NCBI GenBank assembly: GCA_028877215.1 | Contig: JAPPFJ010000033.1 | Coordinates: 1-64,000 of the forward strand | Origin: Gemmatimonadota bacterium | GTDB lineage: Bacteria > Latescibacterota > UBA2968 > GCA-2709665 | Length of the DNA stretch: 64,000 nt | Direction: 5' to 3' | Part shown: positions 9,389 to 19,792 of the stretch, piece by piece | How positions within the stretch are numbered: the first letter of the stretch is position 1 | Layout of the letters: every line of letters starts with the position of its first letter | Notes under the pieces: model-generated | The model's database searches: none | Seen by the model: only the letters and a program-made list of their open reading frames with translations | What the model was told of the DNA's origin: nothing | Translations under genes and position numbers: made by a program

Positions 9389-12300
9389 CTACGGTTCAAC
9401 TCGCCACACTTCGCTGCCGCATGCCATCAGGGTCGCAGTACCGGAGGGTTCCGCGATCGCGCATGGTCCCGGCAGCCGGCCCATTGTTCGGAAATTTCCG
9501 GATGAGTCGACCGCGCTGAGCTGGCCCTGATCGTCGATCACGAGTGTTTCGTTTCCGAACCGCGCCAGGTGGCGGATGCCCTGTTCGAAGAGACGATGCC
9601 GGAGCGGACTCCCATCCGGATTGTAACAGATCAGGAATCCCTGGCTCGTACCTGCGAGCACGCGGCGATCTGATCCAGGGAACCGGATGCCCGTGACGCG
9701 CCCGCCCAGCCGTTTCGCCCAACGCCGTTCCCATGTCCCGTCCTCGTCCAATTCGAACACGTGCAGGTTCCGGCCGCGGTTTGCGCCGCAGCCGAGGAAA
9801 TGCCGTCCGTCTGTTTCGTCAAATGCAAGCGCCGTCAGGATGCTCGTCCAGCCCTCCACGTCCAGGTGGGCCTGAAAATCCCCGCGCGGGTCCAGAATGC
9901 GGCATTTGGACGTGTCGCTGAGCACCTCGCCCCCGACCACGATTTCCGGCTCGCCGCACCCATTCACGTCGGCCACCCGGATACGGCCGGGCACCCCCTC
10001 GTTGTAACGCTGGCGCCACCGTTCCCGGCCCGCCCCGTCGAAACCCCGGATCTGGATGTCACCGCAGCCAACGGCAAAGAAGGCCGCCCCGTCGAACATT
10101 CCGCCTTCCACCTGTACGGGGGCCGGTGTGGGCAGTTCCCACCAGGGCCATGGACAGGGTTCCCGCTCGATGTCCGTCTGCCAGATCCGACGTCCCCGGA
10201 TATCCAGGCCGGTCAGCCTGCTCGCGCCGTGACCGACCGCCAGGACCGGCGCCTCGCCCTCCGCCGCTCCGATATCGTAAACGGGACCGTCCAGATCCAC
10301 GGACCAGACCGGCCGCCGATCCGGATCGAGGAATGATACCGCGCCGCTCTCGGAGCCCACAACCAGAGATTCATCCCCAAGCGGGCGCATCGCGCGGATT
10401 CGTTCGTCGGCGTCAAACACGCGGTTGGCATCCGCCTCCCCGGAACGGCCTTCAACGGAGAATTGCCTCGGTGAGGGCGGTCGCACAGGCAGCACGTCGA
10501 GGCGCCGCGACGTTTCGCCCTGCATCAGGCTGATGTCGTCGCCCGACTCGCGAAGGTGCACCGGGGATTCTCCCGGCCCGCACACCTGCGCGACGTGTGT
10601 CAGGCGCACACCCTCGCCGGGTTCCAGTCGCACGGCGCGCCGCGCCACAAACGTCGATAGTACCACGTCGTCCGTGTGGTAGCGCTCCTTCCACAGTTCC
10701 TGATCCCTGGGATCCTTGTAACGCAGATGGACGGGCTCTTCAACGACCGCCAGCGAAACCGCCGCACAAGGGTTCTCGATCCGGAACGTCACGTCACCGG
10801 CGGACGGGCTCCGCCTCTCGCAACGCGCCTCGCGACCGTCCAGGTCCAGCCGCTCCGGGGTTCGAAAGCGGGCCTCGACGGCATAGTCCCCCGCCTGGTT
10901 CGCGATGACGGTATCGTTGAATACCACGCAGCTTTCCGGAAGCAGGTGGACCTCGCGCACCCAGTCCGCGCCGGCGTAGTCCTTCAACCGGATCCGCAGG
11001 TATACGTTTCCGTCTGCATCGGTCTCCTTCGCCTCCAATATCGCGAATCCCGGTATCTCGCCGAATTCACCGTCCCGGACGACCGTGACGGCGGACATGT
11101 GCTCGGGGGCGGAGTGCACGAAACTGTCCTCCTGAACAATCAACGACAGACCCAGACGCGCGTAGTCCAGAATGCCGCCCGCGTCGTCGTACGAATGGCT
11201 GCCTCCGCCCAGACCGTCGATCAGGAGAAAGTCGTCATCGGGCTCCCATCCCGTACGCACCGAGAGCTTGTCGAAACACCGTTCGATCGGGGCCGACGGG
11301 GGCGTAGTCACAACGCCTGGCGCGCCCAGGGGGTCCCGTTCCCACGCGTGATAGAGGAGCGGGTCTACCGGAACGACGGTCACCCCCACCCGATCGTCCG
11401 GCACTCTCGGAGCCGTACCCGCGTCGAACGCTCGCGGCAGCGACGTGAGGTTGATCAGACGCCGGTCAGGGGAAGCCAGGTCGTGGACGAACCGGTACCG
11501 CCCGTCGTCGAAATAGGCTGCCGCCGTCCGCAGGGTCGGCCCGGGAAACTGCCGGTTCAGGTCGCTGTCGCCCGCCGACGGAAGCCATCCCTCGTTGTTT
11601 ACCACGGCCAACGCGGCGTCCGCCGCCTGTCTGGCGCCTCCCTGCTCGAAATACCCGTGCGAGGGGTCATTGAGCCCATATTCCACCATCACCGGCTGCG
11701 ACATCCACCAGCCGTGACAGAGTCCGTCGCACAACGGCTTCCAGGACGGGCCGTACGGCGCGTATGCCCGCCGGGCGACCTCCTCCCACCGCTCCGGGCC
11801 GGGCAGTCCGGGAAAATACGTCCGGAAATAGGCCGCCGCACAGGTCAGTGCCAGGGCCGGGATGAGTTCGTGGTTCTGCCTGGGAACGTGCATGCTCACC
11901 ACCCGGGGACAGCGCCCTACATGATGCCAACCCTCCTCGCTTTCGGCCCAACCGTAGATGAACCGGGTGATCGCAAGCCGTTCCTCCTCGCTGAAGAGGT
12001 CCATGTGCTCAACCAGCCGCCAGGGCTGCAGGCGGCTGAGGCTGTAGAGGTGCGCCTGGACGATTTTCTCCGACTTCACGTATCCGCTCTCGATAACCGC
12101 CTCCCACGCCCGTCGGTATTCCTCTCCGAGTTCGGGGTCTCCCGTCAGATAATAGAGATATCCCTTCAGGTCTCCCTGCATCGTATTCGCGATCTGCCAT
12201 GCGGTTGGAAGAAGCGGCTCCGCGCGGACTTGAGCCGCCTCGCGTGACGACAGCGGCAGCCGCGTGACGTCCAGCACCGCCAGGTGCGGGACGGGATCGT

Positions 12301-12712
12301 CCAAGTGTGAACAGAATGCCTCCGTCACCGCACCGGCACCTTCGGCGTCGCTGTACCCCGCGTGGATGACGTTGCAGCCGGTTCCGAAAGGGTCGCAGAG
12401 CGTCCGAAGTTCGAATCCCCCCGGGCCCGGATACCACAGGTCCGTCGCGCTAAGGAACCGGAAGTAGAGTTCGCGCACGCAACGGCTGTCCGCCAGATTG
12501 CCGACGACGATTACCGGGCGGTCAGCGGCCGTCAGCGCGTCGCCGGGCGGGTCCTCCAGAAGTTCGGCATGGGCGTTCATATCCCGCAACGCCCGGTGGA
12601 TGCGCCGGGCCGCCGTCCGGCCATGCCCTGAACGGGGCGCCGCCACCAGGACGCCATTCGGCCCGCGAAGAGGCGTTTCCGGTTCCAGTGGACGCGGACG
12701 TTCGATTTTCAT
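9389..12712 (-). CDS. Giant lyase-toroid/propeller protein, paralog 1
   Basis: A 1107-aa protein and the most divergent of the four clustered paralogs. Residues 1-150 form an alpha/beta domain like the N-terminal domain of alpha-glucuronidase-type hydrolases (IVVGNLADS, WYPGPGGFELRT). Residues about 150-500 are helical and look like an (alpha/alpha) toroid, with an Asn-His pair at 280-281 (QNHEL), the position where heparinase/alginate-lyase folds keep catalytic Asn-His. A GGGSHSYDD motif at about 502-510 starts the heparinase II/III-type beta-sandwich. From about residue 790 there are propeller blades with FG-GAP-like ADVNGCGEPEIV. No signal peptide is visible. ATG 12712 is preferred because AGGAGG lies nine bases upstream. 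Probable role: uronate polysaccharide or oligosaccharide cleavage. Confidence 0.7.
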   Translation of the reverse strand: MKIERPRPLEPETPLRGPNGVLVAAPRSGHGRTAARRIHRALRDMNAHAELLEDPPGDALTAADRPVIVVGNLADSRCVRELYFRFLSATDLWYPGPGGFELRTLCDPFGTGCNVIHAGYSDAEGAGAVTEAFCSHLDDPVPHLAVLDVTRLPLSSREAAQVRAEPLLPTAWQIANTMQGDLKGYLYYLTGDPELGEEYRRAWEAVIESGYVKSEKIVQAHLYSLSRLQPWRLVEHMDLFSEEERLAITRFIYGWAESEEGWHHVGRCPRVVSMHVPRQNHELIPALALTCAAAYFRTYFPGLPGPERWEEVARRAYAPYGPSWKPLCDGLCHGWWMSQPVMVEYGLNDPSHGYFEQGGARQAADAALAVVNNEGWLPSAGDSDLNRQFPGPTLRTAAAYFDDGRYRFVHDLASPDRRLINLTSLPRAFDAGTAPRVPDDRVGVTVVPVDPLLYHAWERDPLGAPGVVTTPPSAPIERCFDKLSVRTGWEPDDDFLLIDGLGGGSHSYDDAGGILDYARLGLSLIVQEDSFVHSAPEHMSAVTVVRDGEFGEIPGFAILEAKETDADGNVYLRIRLKDYAGADWVREVHLLPESCVVFNDTVIANQAGDYAVEARFRTPERLDLDGREARCERRSPSAGDVTFRIENPCAAVSLAVVEEPVHLRYKDPRDQELWKERYHTDDVVLSTFVARRAVRLEPGEGVRLTHVAQVCGPGESPVHLRESGDDISLMQGETSRRLDVLPVRPPSPRQFSVEGRSGEADANRVFDADERIRAMRPLGDESLVVGSESGAVSFLDPDRRPVWSVDLDGPVYDIGAAEGEAPVLAVGHGASRLTGLDIRGRRIWQTDIEREPCPWPWWELPTPAPVQVEGGMFDGAAFFAVGCGDIQIRGFDGAGRERWRQRYNEGVPGRIRVADVNGCGEPEIVVGGEVLSDTSKCRILDPRGDFQAHLDVEGWTSILTALAFDETDGRHFLGCGANRGRNLHVFELDEDGTWERRWAKRLGGRVTGIRFPGSDRRVLAGTSQGFLICYNPDGSPLRHRLFEQGIRHLARFGNETLVIDDQGQLSAVDSSGNFRTMGRLPGPCAIAEPSGTATLMACGSEVWRVEP

Positions 12713-12862
12713 GATCGTCACCCTCCTGCAGCTTCGGTCCCCGCATCAGGACCGCCGCAAACAAGATCCGAGGTCTTCAATCCCAGTTCCAATTGAATTC
12801 CCACCAACTCGATCTGCGTTCCAGCGCCTGGTATCGTCCACGGCTCCTGGTTTTGTCGCAAT

Positions 12863-15800
12863 TCATGCGACATATTCCACCACGCCAGCGCGCCTGCCCA
12901 CCAGCAGCCCGCCCCCGGGAAACGCAGCCGCCGCGGTTATCGCATTCCCACCACTCGACCAGCAAATCTCGCCGCTGCCGTCCAGGCCCACCGTCCTTCC
13001 ATCTCCAAGCGCCACCAGGCAACCGCCTCCCTCTCCCGGCGACAGGCCGCACACCGGCGCTGCCAGAAAACGATGCCACAAGCGGCGACCACCCGCCTGG
13101 AAACTCTGTACGTACCCGTTCGAAGCGCCCGCGAATATGCGCCCTTCAGCATATGCCACTGACAGCACGGCGCCGCCCGCGTCGGCATCCCACAACACCT
13201 CGCCGTCCCCGCCATAGACGATCAACTGCCTGTGATTCGTATCGACGCCGCTGAGAACTTCGTCGACGCCATCTCCGTTCAGGTCCGCCGCGCGAAGACA
13301 CTTCGACCACGAGGGGATTGACCAGCTCATGATATCGGGCCGCGAGAGCGTCTTCACGCACGCGCCCCTCGCATCGAACACACGGACGCACCCGTGAATC
13401 GACGGGTCCGCCATCCCCGCGAGTACGTGAAGGCCGTCCCCGTCACGCAGCCGCGCCACCGCGAGGCAGGTAGGCGGACCCCACTGGCAGGCGGAACGCC
13501 ACAGCAGCGCGCCGCCCTCATCGAACGCGTAAACGTGACGGTCGGCGCAACCGGCCAGGATCTCGTCTCTGCCGTCGCCGTCGATATCACCGGACGCCAG
13601 GCTCAGGACCTTACAGTTCAGCCACGTCCAGTAGTCCCAGTTCATCGGCTGCCACTCGAGTTGATGCGTCCAAACCTCCTGTCCCGATGCGTCCAGCCGG
13701 CGCACGGCTTCGCCATCCCCGCCGGCGACCACCCCGCCGTCGGCAAGGGCGAGAACCGTTCGTACGTGTCCTGACAGACGATGGGTCCATCGCCTTTCAC
13801 CGTTTCGGTCGAACGCCGTAATGCCGCCGTCATCGTCGCCCGCGAAGCAGCCCCCTTCCCACGCGTCCATCGCAGTTACGTGTGCGCCGCACGATCCTTG
13901 CCAGGCCGGCTTCGCTTCACCTTTTTCGGCGACGAACGGTCCCGCATCGGAGCCGTCCAGGGCGACGCCCCACGTGGGAAGGACCGCCGCGTCTTCGCTG
14001 ATCCTGACTTCGTCGCACCCGGCGGAAAGGGAGACCGTGGCGACCGTCCCCTCGCCTTCAACCCGATAGCCGGACGCTTCGGCAGACATAGCAAACGTCC
14101 TTGGCTGCGTCCCTTCGTCGCTCCAGAACAGGGTGGCGAATCTCACTCCTTCACCGGGCTCGAGGGATTTCAGCGAGCGCTGCACCCACCGCGTTCCGCC
14201 TTCTGCCAGAGCCGATGTCACCGGGGCAAGTTCCCGCGCGCCGCTTCCCGAATGCCGCATCTCCAGGCGGGCATCTCCCTGGATTGCTCGAAGCACCCCG
14301 TCGGAGGACTCCACGTCCCCATACACGTGCCAGCGACACTCGATCAGGTACTCGCCTTCGGCCTTCGCCCGGACTTCGTCGATGACCAGAAACCAACCGT
14401 ACCGGCTGTTCACGATATGGCGATTCCAGTCCGCCTGGCCGGGATACCCCATACACGTCCCCGCGGCGGAGAGTCGGTCTCCCTCCGAGACGTATCGCAG
14501 GGCCGCATACCGGGACTCACAGCCGGGCCCCGAGGCGTCAACCGCGACGCTCACCCCGTTGTGGTCCCGGATCGATGCCGGACCCACGCGACCCCCGAAC
14601 CAGTTCTTTCCGCGTCCGGTATACCGGACGATACAGTTTCCGTCCTGATAGGAATGGGAGCCTCCCGAGATACCGCAAAGCAGCAGATAGTCGTCGTCAT
14701 CCGTCCATCCTGAACGGAAATAGACCTTGTCGAACGTCTGCTCGTACGGCACATCTCGAACGTACACGCCCTCCGGCGCGAATCCGCCGATGTCCTCCAG
14801 AGAATCGTAGAACAACCTCGAGAGGGGAGCCACGCCCACCCGGCCCATCCGCTCCGGCGTTGCGGCGGCTCGTCCCGTCACCCAGGCCCGGAACGGCTCC
14901 ACGTTTGTCCGAACCGCCTTTCCGGCCAAGGCGCCCTCGTCCGACGTACCGCAAAGCTGGAGATATTCGTCGTTTCCCGTTACCGCCGCGGCCATCAACA
15001 TATATTGCTGCGGCCCGCCTTCGAGATTGCTGTGCGCGACCAGCGCCCGGTCCACGCCCTCGAGATAGGGTTTGCTGGTAAAGTAGTCCGTCTTTCCGGA
15101 AGCCAATGCATAGTCGGCGGTATTGAAGAGCGAAAACGCCCACTGATGCCCCCACGAATCGCACACGGGCTTGTTCGACGTCATCTGCGGCGCGAAGAAC
15201 ACCTCCGCCAGCTTCATCCAGGCCCGCCCTTCAGCCAACCCGTGTACCTGGTGGAAATACCGGCCGCCGTAGAACAGATCGAGACCGGACATGGTCTGAT
15301 GGTTCTGCCGCACCCGGTCCACACCCACGTGGCTCAGGAATCCGGCATTACCGGCGCCTTCCGTGGACCGGTACAGCCCCAGGAACGCTTCAAGCGTCTC
15401 CTCGCGCTGGTCTCCGGGAAGGCCCGGATGATTCTCGAGAACGGTGAACGGCAGCAGCATGGTCCTCAGGAACCCGTGAATCTGAGGCGGATCCGGCAGG
15501 TGGCGTTCGAACCACCGCGTGCGCGCGAAGTTGCGGACCTGCCGGCAGAACATTGGGATGAGTTCCTCAAGGCCCGTCTGCACCGCCAGCATCCCGATTT
15601 CGGAAATGGCCCACATGTAGGTCCAGTCCCCCGGTCCGCTCGTGAACTCCCGCTCCAATTCCTCGTCGCCCTGGTTCAGCCGATCCTGTGCAGGCTTAAG
15701 GTACAAGTCGGCCCATCTCCCCAGGTTCACGTGGTACTGAAACGGAAGTTCCGCACCCGACGCCCGGATCGTACGGGCGAGCGCTCCTGCCGCATCCGCG

Positions 15801-16156
15801 ACGCCTTCCGCCTGGCTTACTCCCACAACGATCACGTGCCCCGCGTCTTCCAGAGAATCCGGTGCCGTGCGGATTACCCACCCGCCTGGACCCGGCCAGA
15901 CCCGGTCTGTCAGATCGTATGCGCGGAAGTACATCGTCCTCACGAACGCGCTGTCCATCATGTTACCCAGCGCGATCACGTGGCGTCCGCCCGCGTCGAG
16001 CCGCGCATCAGGCAGGATCTCCACGCCGTCCGAAAGCACATCCTTGAGGGCGGATTGAAGACGCTTCGCCGCTGCCTGATACAAATCACCATCGGGCGCG
16101 GAAATACATACGCCCGAAGACAGATCCGTCTTGTGAACAGGTTTGCGGAAGCTCAT
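12863..16156 (-). CDS. Giant lyase-toroid/propeller protein, paralog 2
   Basis: A 1097-aa protein with the same four-part architecture as its neighbours: N-terminal glucuronidase-like domain (ISAPDGDLYQAAAKRL), helical toroid with RVRQNHQT, heparinase-type sandwich beginning GISGGSHSYQDGN, and a C-terminal propeller with FG-GAP blades (DIDGDGRDEILAGC and DLNGDGVDEVLSG). Large stretches are nearly identical to the 16.2-19.5 kb paralog, for example the GRYFHQVHGLAEGRAWMK region, so the two arose by recent duplication. The start at 16156 is chosen because AAAGGA lies upstream and it matches the paralogs' N-termini (MSFRKPVH versus MTFRKPVH). No export signal is visible. The gene is 79 bp downstream of its paralog, so they are likely one transcript. 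Confidence 0.75.
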   Translation of the reverse strand: MSFRKPVHKTDLSSGVCISAPDGDLYQAAAKRLQSALKDVLSDGVEILPDARLDAGGRHVIALGNMMDSAFVRTMYFRAYDLTDRVWPGPGGWVIRTAPDSLEDAGHVIVVGVSQAEGVADAAGALARTIRASGAELPFQYHVNLGRWADLYLKPAQDRLNQGDEELEREFTSGPGDWTYMWAISEIGMLAVQTGLEELIPMFCRQVRNFARTRWFERHLPDPPQIHGFLRTMLLPFTVLENHPGLPGDQREETLEAFLGLYRSTEGAGNAGFLSHVGVDRVRQNHQTMSGLDLFYGGRYFHQVHGLAEGRAWMKLAEVFFAPQMTSNKPVCDSWGHQWAFSLFNTADYALASGKTDYFTSKPYLEGVDRALVAHSNLEGGPQQYMLMAAAVTGNDEYLQLCGTSDEGALAGKAVRTNVEPFRAWVTGRAAATPERMGRVGVAPLSRLFYDSLEDIGGFAPEGVYVRDVPYEQTFDKVYFRSGWTDDDDYLLLCGISGGSHSYQDGNCIVRYTGRGKNWFGGRVGPASIRDHNGVSVAVDASGPGCESRYAALRYVSEGDRLSAAGTCMGYPGQADWNRHIVNSRYGWFLVIDEVRAKAEGEYLIECRWHVYGDVESSDGVLRAIQGDARLEMRHSGSGARELAPVTSALAEGGTRWVQRSLKSLEPGEGVRFATLFWSDEGTQPRTFAMSAEASGYRVEGEGTVATVSLSAGCDEVRISEDAAVLPTWGVALDGSDAGPFVAEKGEAKPAWQGSCGAHVTAMDAWEGGCFAGDDDGGITAFDRNGERRWTHRLSGHVRTVLALADGGVVAGGDGEAVRRLDASGQEVWTHQLEWQPMNWDYWTWLNCKVLSLASGDIDGDGRDEILAGCADRHVYAFDEGGALLWRSACQWGPPTCLAVARLRDGDGLHVLAGMADPSIHGCVRVFDARGACVKTLSRPDIMSWSIPSWSKCLRAADLNGDGVDEVLSGVDTNHRQLIVYGGDGEVLWDADAGGAVLSVAYAEGRIFAGASNGYVQSFQAGGRRLWHRFLAAPVCGLSPGEGGGCLVALGDGRTVGLDGSGEICWSSGGNAITAAAAFPGGGLLVGRRAGVVEYVA

Positions 16157-16234
16157 ATCGCAGTCCTTTCTGCGTACATGACATCTGAAACCACAAAGCG
16201 GGAGTTTACATGGATGCACAGGCGTGTTCGACGC

Positions 16235-19200
16235 CTACCGGTAGCATTCCAGCGCGCCATCGTTCCGTCCCACCAGCAGGCCGCCGTCCGGCCAGCCGGA
16301 TGCCCAATCTGTAGCCGTTACTTCCGAGTACCCGGTGTGCATCGTACGGACCTCTCCGGATCCGTCCAGGGCGACGACCGTTCCGCCTCCCAGGGCCGCC
16401 AGAGACCCACCACCTCCAAGCGGGGCCAGCCCGACCACCGGTTGGGCCAGAAACCGGCTCCACAGGCGTGTGCCGTCCGCCGCGAAACACTGTGCAAATC
16501 CGTTGGATGCCCCCGCGTACACCTGACCCTCACAGGCGTTAACCGCCAGGACCGCACCCCCGACGTCCGCATCCCACAACACCCTCCCATCCCTGCCATA
16601 CACGATCAACTGACGGTGATTGGTATCCACGCCACTGAGCACCTCCTCCCATCCATCCCCGTCCACGTCGCCCACGTCGACGCACTTCGACCACGACGGA
16701 ATCGACCAGCTCATGATATCCGGCCGCGACAGCGTCTGCTCGCACGCCCCGTCCGATTCGAATACCCGGATACATCCGTGAATCGACGGATCCGCCATCC
16801 CCGCCAGTACCTGCCGACCGTCCCCGTCCTGCAGCCTCGCCACCGCGAGGCACGTAGGCGGGCCCCACTGGCATGCCGAACGCCACAACAGATTGCCCTC
16901 GTCGCCAAACGCGTAGACGTGGCGGTCCGCGCAACCGACCAGAATCTCGTCTTTCCCGTCGCCGTCGATATCGCCGGCCGCCAGGCTCAGCACCTTACAG
17001 TTCAGCCACGTCCAGTAGTCCCAGTTCATCGGTTGCCACTCGAGTTGACAGGACCATACCTCGCGGCCCGACCCGTCCAGCCGGTGTACGGCTTCTGCCT
17101 CCCCGCCGGCCACGACCCCGCCGTCGGCAAGGGCCAGCACCGTCCGGACACCTCCCGATATCGAATGGGACCATCGTATACCGCCGTTCAGGTCGAACGC
17201 CGTGATGGCCCCATTGTCGTCGCCCGCGAAGCAGCCCTCCTCCCACGCATCGACCGATGCCACCCTTCCGCCGCATGTGCCGCTCCACACCGGCTTCGAC
17301 TCGCCCCCTGCGATGACAAACGGCCCCGGCTCGGTTGCTTCGACGATGCGGCCGGCCATTGGAAGTACGACTGCATCGGCTACCAGGTTCACGCCTTCGC
17401 TTTCCGCCGCGAACGAGACCGTCTCCGTCCTGCCCTGCCCCTCGATGCGATAGCCCGACCCCTCCGGTTCAAGCGTATACGTACGAGCCTGCTCCCGATC
17501 GTCGCTCCAGAAAAGGGTAGCGTACCGCACCCCTTCGCCCGGCTGAAGCGGCTTCAATGAGCGCTGGATCCAACGCATGCCGCCCTTTTCCAGGGCTGCT
17601 GTCACCGGTATCAGGTCCTGTGACGCGCAGCCCGCGTGCCGCATATTCAGTGTCGCATTCCCCTGAACCGAGCGCAGGGACCCATCCGACAGCGTTACGT
17701 CTCCCAGCACGTGCCAGCGGCCCTCAACCAGGAATTCTCCTGCCACCTGCGCCTGGACCTCGTCCACCACGAGAAACCACCCCGCCTTGCCGTATACGAT
17801 ATGGCGATACCAGTCGCCCTGACCGGGATATCGCATCGAAGTGCCCGCCACCGAAAACGCCTCACCCTCCTCCACGCATTTCAAGGCGGCGTATCGCGAC
17901 TCACGTCCCGGACCCGCTCCGTCCACTGCAATGTTCACTCCGTTGTGGTCCCGTACCGAGGCCGGACCCACGCGATCTCCGAACCAGTTCCGTCCCCGCG
18001 CCGTATACCGCACAATGCAGTTGCCGTCCTGATACGAATGGGACCCGCCTGATATGCCATCCAACAGCAGATAGTCGTCGTCGTCCGACCATCCGGACCG
18101 GAAGAAGACCTTATCGAATGTCTGCTCGAACGGCACGTCGCGCAGGTACACGCCCACGGGCGCAAACCCGCTGGAACCCTCGAGCGAATCGTAGAACAGC
18201 CGCGAGAGCGGCGCCACACCCACCCGTCCCAGCCTCTCCGGCGACAGCGCCCGGCGCCCCGTCACCCACGCCCGAAGCGGTTCCTCCGGTCCCTTTATGG
18301 TTCGCTCGGCCAGGGCATCCTCATCCGAGACGCCGCAGGGGTGCAGGTATTCATCGTTCCCGGTGGCCGTCGCGGCCATCAGAAAGTACTGCTGCGGGCC
18401 TCGTTCCAGGTTGCTGTGCGCAATCAGCGCCCGGTCCACGCCCTCCAGGAACGGCTTGCTCGAAACGTAATCCAACCGCCCCGACGCGAGCGCAAAATCC
18501 GCCGTATTGAACAGCGAAGCGGCCCACTGATGGCCCCACGAGTCGCACACGGGCTTGTTGGACGTCATCTGCGGCGCAAAAAAGACCTCCGCAAGCTTCA
18601 TCCACGCCCTGCCTTCGGCCAACCCATGCACCTGGTGGAAATACCGTCCCCCATAAAAGAGGTCCAGCGCCGACCGGGTCTGGTGGTTCTGCCGAACCCT
18701 GTTCACGCCGACGTGGCTCAGAAATCCGTTGTTCCCGGCCCCTTCCCCCGATCGGTACAGCGCCAGGAGGGCGTCCAGAGTTTCCTCTCGCATTTCTGTA
18801 GGGATGGACGGATGGTTTTCCAGAATCGTGAACGGAAGCAGCATGGTCCTCAGGAACCCGTGAATCTGCGGAGGGTCCGGCAGATGGCGCTCAAACCACC
18901 GCGTACGCGCGAATTGGCAGACTTGCCGGCAGAACATCTCCATCAACGCCTCCTGTCCGGTCCGGACCGCCAGCATACCGATGTCCCCGATCGCGCGCAT
19001 ATAGGTCCAGTCGCCCGCCCCGCTGGTATATTCCCGCTCCAGGTGGGCGTCGCCGACCTCGAGCCGCTCCCGCGCCGGCCTCAGAAACAGATCCGACCAC
19101 CTCCCCGGCTGCACGCGGTACTGGAACGGAAGCGTGATACCCGTCTCAGCGATATTGTTGCTGAGGGCATCCGCCGCCCCGGTAACGTCCTCGGCGCTGC

Positions 19201-19540
19201 TCACGCCCACGACCACCACGTGCCCCACTTCGTCCAGGGAGTGCGGCGCGGTACGGACCGCCCACCCGCCGGGACCCGGCCAGACCCGGTCCGTAAGATC
19301 GTATGACCGGAAATACAGCGCCTTCAGGAACGCGCTGTCCATCATGTTCCCCAACGCGATCACGTGGCGCCCGTCCGCATCGAGCCGCGCATCAGGCAGG
19401 ATTTCCACGCTTTCCGAAAGCACGCCGCGCAGGGCGGCGTGAAGGCGCTTCGCCGCGGCTTGATACGGCTCGGAATCAGGCGCCGAAATACAGACGCCGG
19501 CAGTGAGATCCGTCGCGTGAACAGGTTTGCGGAATGTCAT
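16235..19540 (-). CDS. Giant lyase-toroid/propeller protein, paralog 3
   Basis: A 1101-aa protein used here as the family reference. Residues 1-145 are the glucuronidase-like N-domain, with LGNMMDSAFLKALYFRSYDL and VWPGPGGW. Residues about 150-480 are the helical toroid, with candidate catalytic Asn285-His286 and Tyr296/Tyr300. GGSHSYQDGN at 498-507 corresponds to the HxHxDxxSF signature of heparinase II/III sandwiches, but the second histidine is tyrosine. The propeller starts near 745 and has Ca-binding-like DIDGDGKDE (857-865) and DVDGDGWEE (958-966) loops. There is a good SD (AAAGGA) at the ATG. No signal peptide or transmembrane segment is visible. It is the first gene of a minus-strand pair and faces the divergent SOD-fusion gene. 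Confidence 0.75.
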   Translation of the reverse strand: MTFRKPVHATDLTAGVCISAPDSEPYQAAAKRLHAALRGVLSESVEILPDARLDADGRHVIALGNMMDSAFLKALYFRSYDLTDRVWPGPGGWAVRTAPHSLDEVGHVVVVGVSSAEDVTGAADALSNNIAETGITLPFQYRVQPGRWSDLFLRPARERLEVGDAHLEREYTSGAGDWTYMRAIGDIGMLAVRTGQEALMEMFCRQVCQFARTRWFERHLPDPPQIHGFLRTMLLPFTILENHPSIPTEMREETLDALLALYRSGEGAGNNGFLSHVGVNRVRQNHQTRSALDLFYGGRYFHQVHGLAEGRAWMKLAEVFFAPQMTSNKPVCDSWGHQWAASLFNTADFALASGRLDYVSSKPFLEGVDRALIAHSNLERGPQQYFLMAATATGNDEYLHPCGVSDEDALAERTIKGPEEPLRAWVTGRRALSPERLGRVGVAPLSRLFYDSLEGSSGFAPVGVYLRDVPFEQTFDKVFFRSGWSDDDDYLLLDGISGGSHSYQDGNCIVRYTARGRNWFGDRVGPASVRDHNGVNIAVDGAGPGRESRYAALKCVEEGEAFSVAGTSMRYPGQGDWYRHIVYGKAGWFLVVDEVQAQVAGEFLVEGRWHVLGDVTLSDGSLRSVQGNATLNMRHAGCASQDLIPVTAALEKGGMRWIQRSLKPLQPGEGVRYATLFWSDDREQARTYTLEPEGSGYRIEGQGRTETVSFAAESEGVNLVADAVVLPMAGRIVEATEPGPFVIAGGESKPVWSGTCGGRVASVDAWEEGCFAGDDNGAITAFDLNGGIRWSHSISGGVRTVLALADGGVVAGGEAEAVHRLDGSGREVWSCQLEWQPMNWDYWTWLNCKVLSLAAGDIDGDGKDEILVGCADRHVYAFGDEGNLLWRSACQWGPPTCLAVARLQDGDGRQVLAGMADPSIHGCIRVFESDGACEQTLSRPDIMSWSIPSWSKCVDVGDVDGDGWEEVLSGVDTNHRQLIVYGRDGRVLWDADVGGAVLAVNACEGQVYAGASNGFAQCFAADGTRLWSRFLAQPVVGLAPLGGGGSLAALGGGTVVALDGSGEVRTMHTGYSEVTATDWASGWPDGGLLVGRNDGALECYR

Positions 19541-19792
19541 TTCACATTCCTTTCTCCGTGCCGGCTTGGACGCAAGGGGGTAGTCGGGTTCGGCGCGCCT
19601 GAGTCGAACGTGTCTTCTACCTGATTGCCCGAAAGACTTGCGAACGAAGCCCTGTAACGGTTATCTTGTACTTTCACGGGTGTATCGGTCTATTTCATCG
19701 CGTCAGGGTGATTTTGTACAATCAAAATACAATGACCAGGGCATAGAAACCACCTCAAACCGTACTATAGGTCCACAGATAAGGAGAGCGTT
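19541..19792. other. Divergent intergenic region
   Basis: A 252-bp region separates the minus-strand paralog 3 from the plus-strand binding-protein/SOD fusion and must hold both promoters. It becomes AT-richer after 19700. A TACAAT hexamer near 19728 is a possible -10 element for the plus-strand gene, but no convincing -35 hexamer is spaced from it. AAGGAG at 19781-19786 is the ribosome binding site of the GTG-started plus-strand gene. No other structure was seen. Confidence 0.4.

Noticed and set aside
10676..12247. A 523-codon plus-strand frame opposite paralog 1
   Set aside because: No recognisable domain, and codon composition is that of an antisense frame.
15005..17560. A very long plus-strand open frame of 851 codons opposite paralogs 2 and 3
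   Set aside because: It lies antisense to two strongly supported genes, has no motif and is rich in Arg, Pro and His, as expected for the complement of GC-rich coding DNA.
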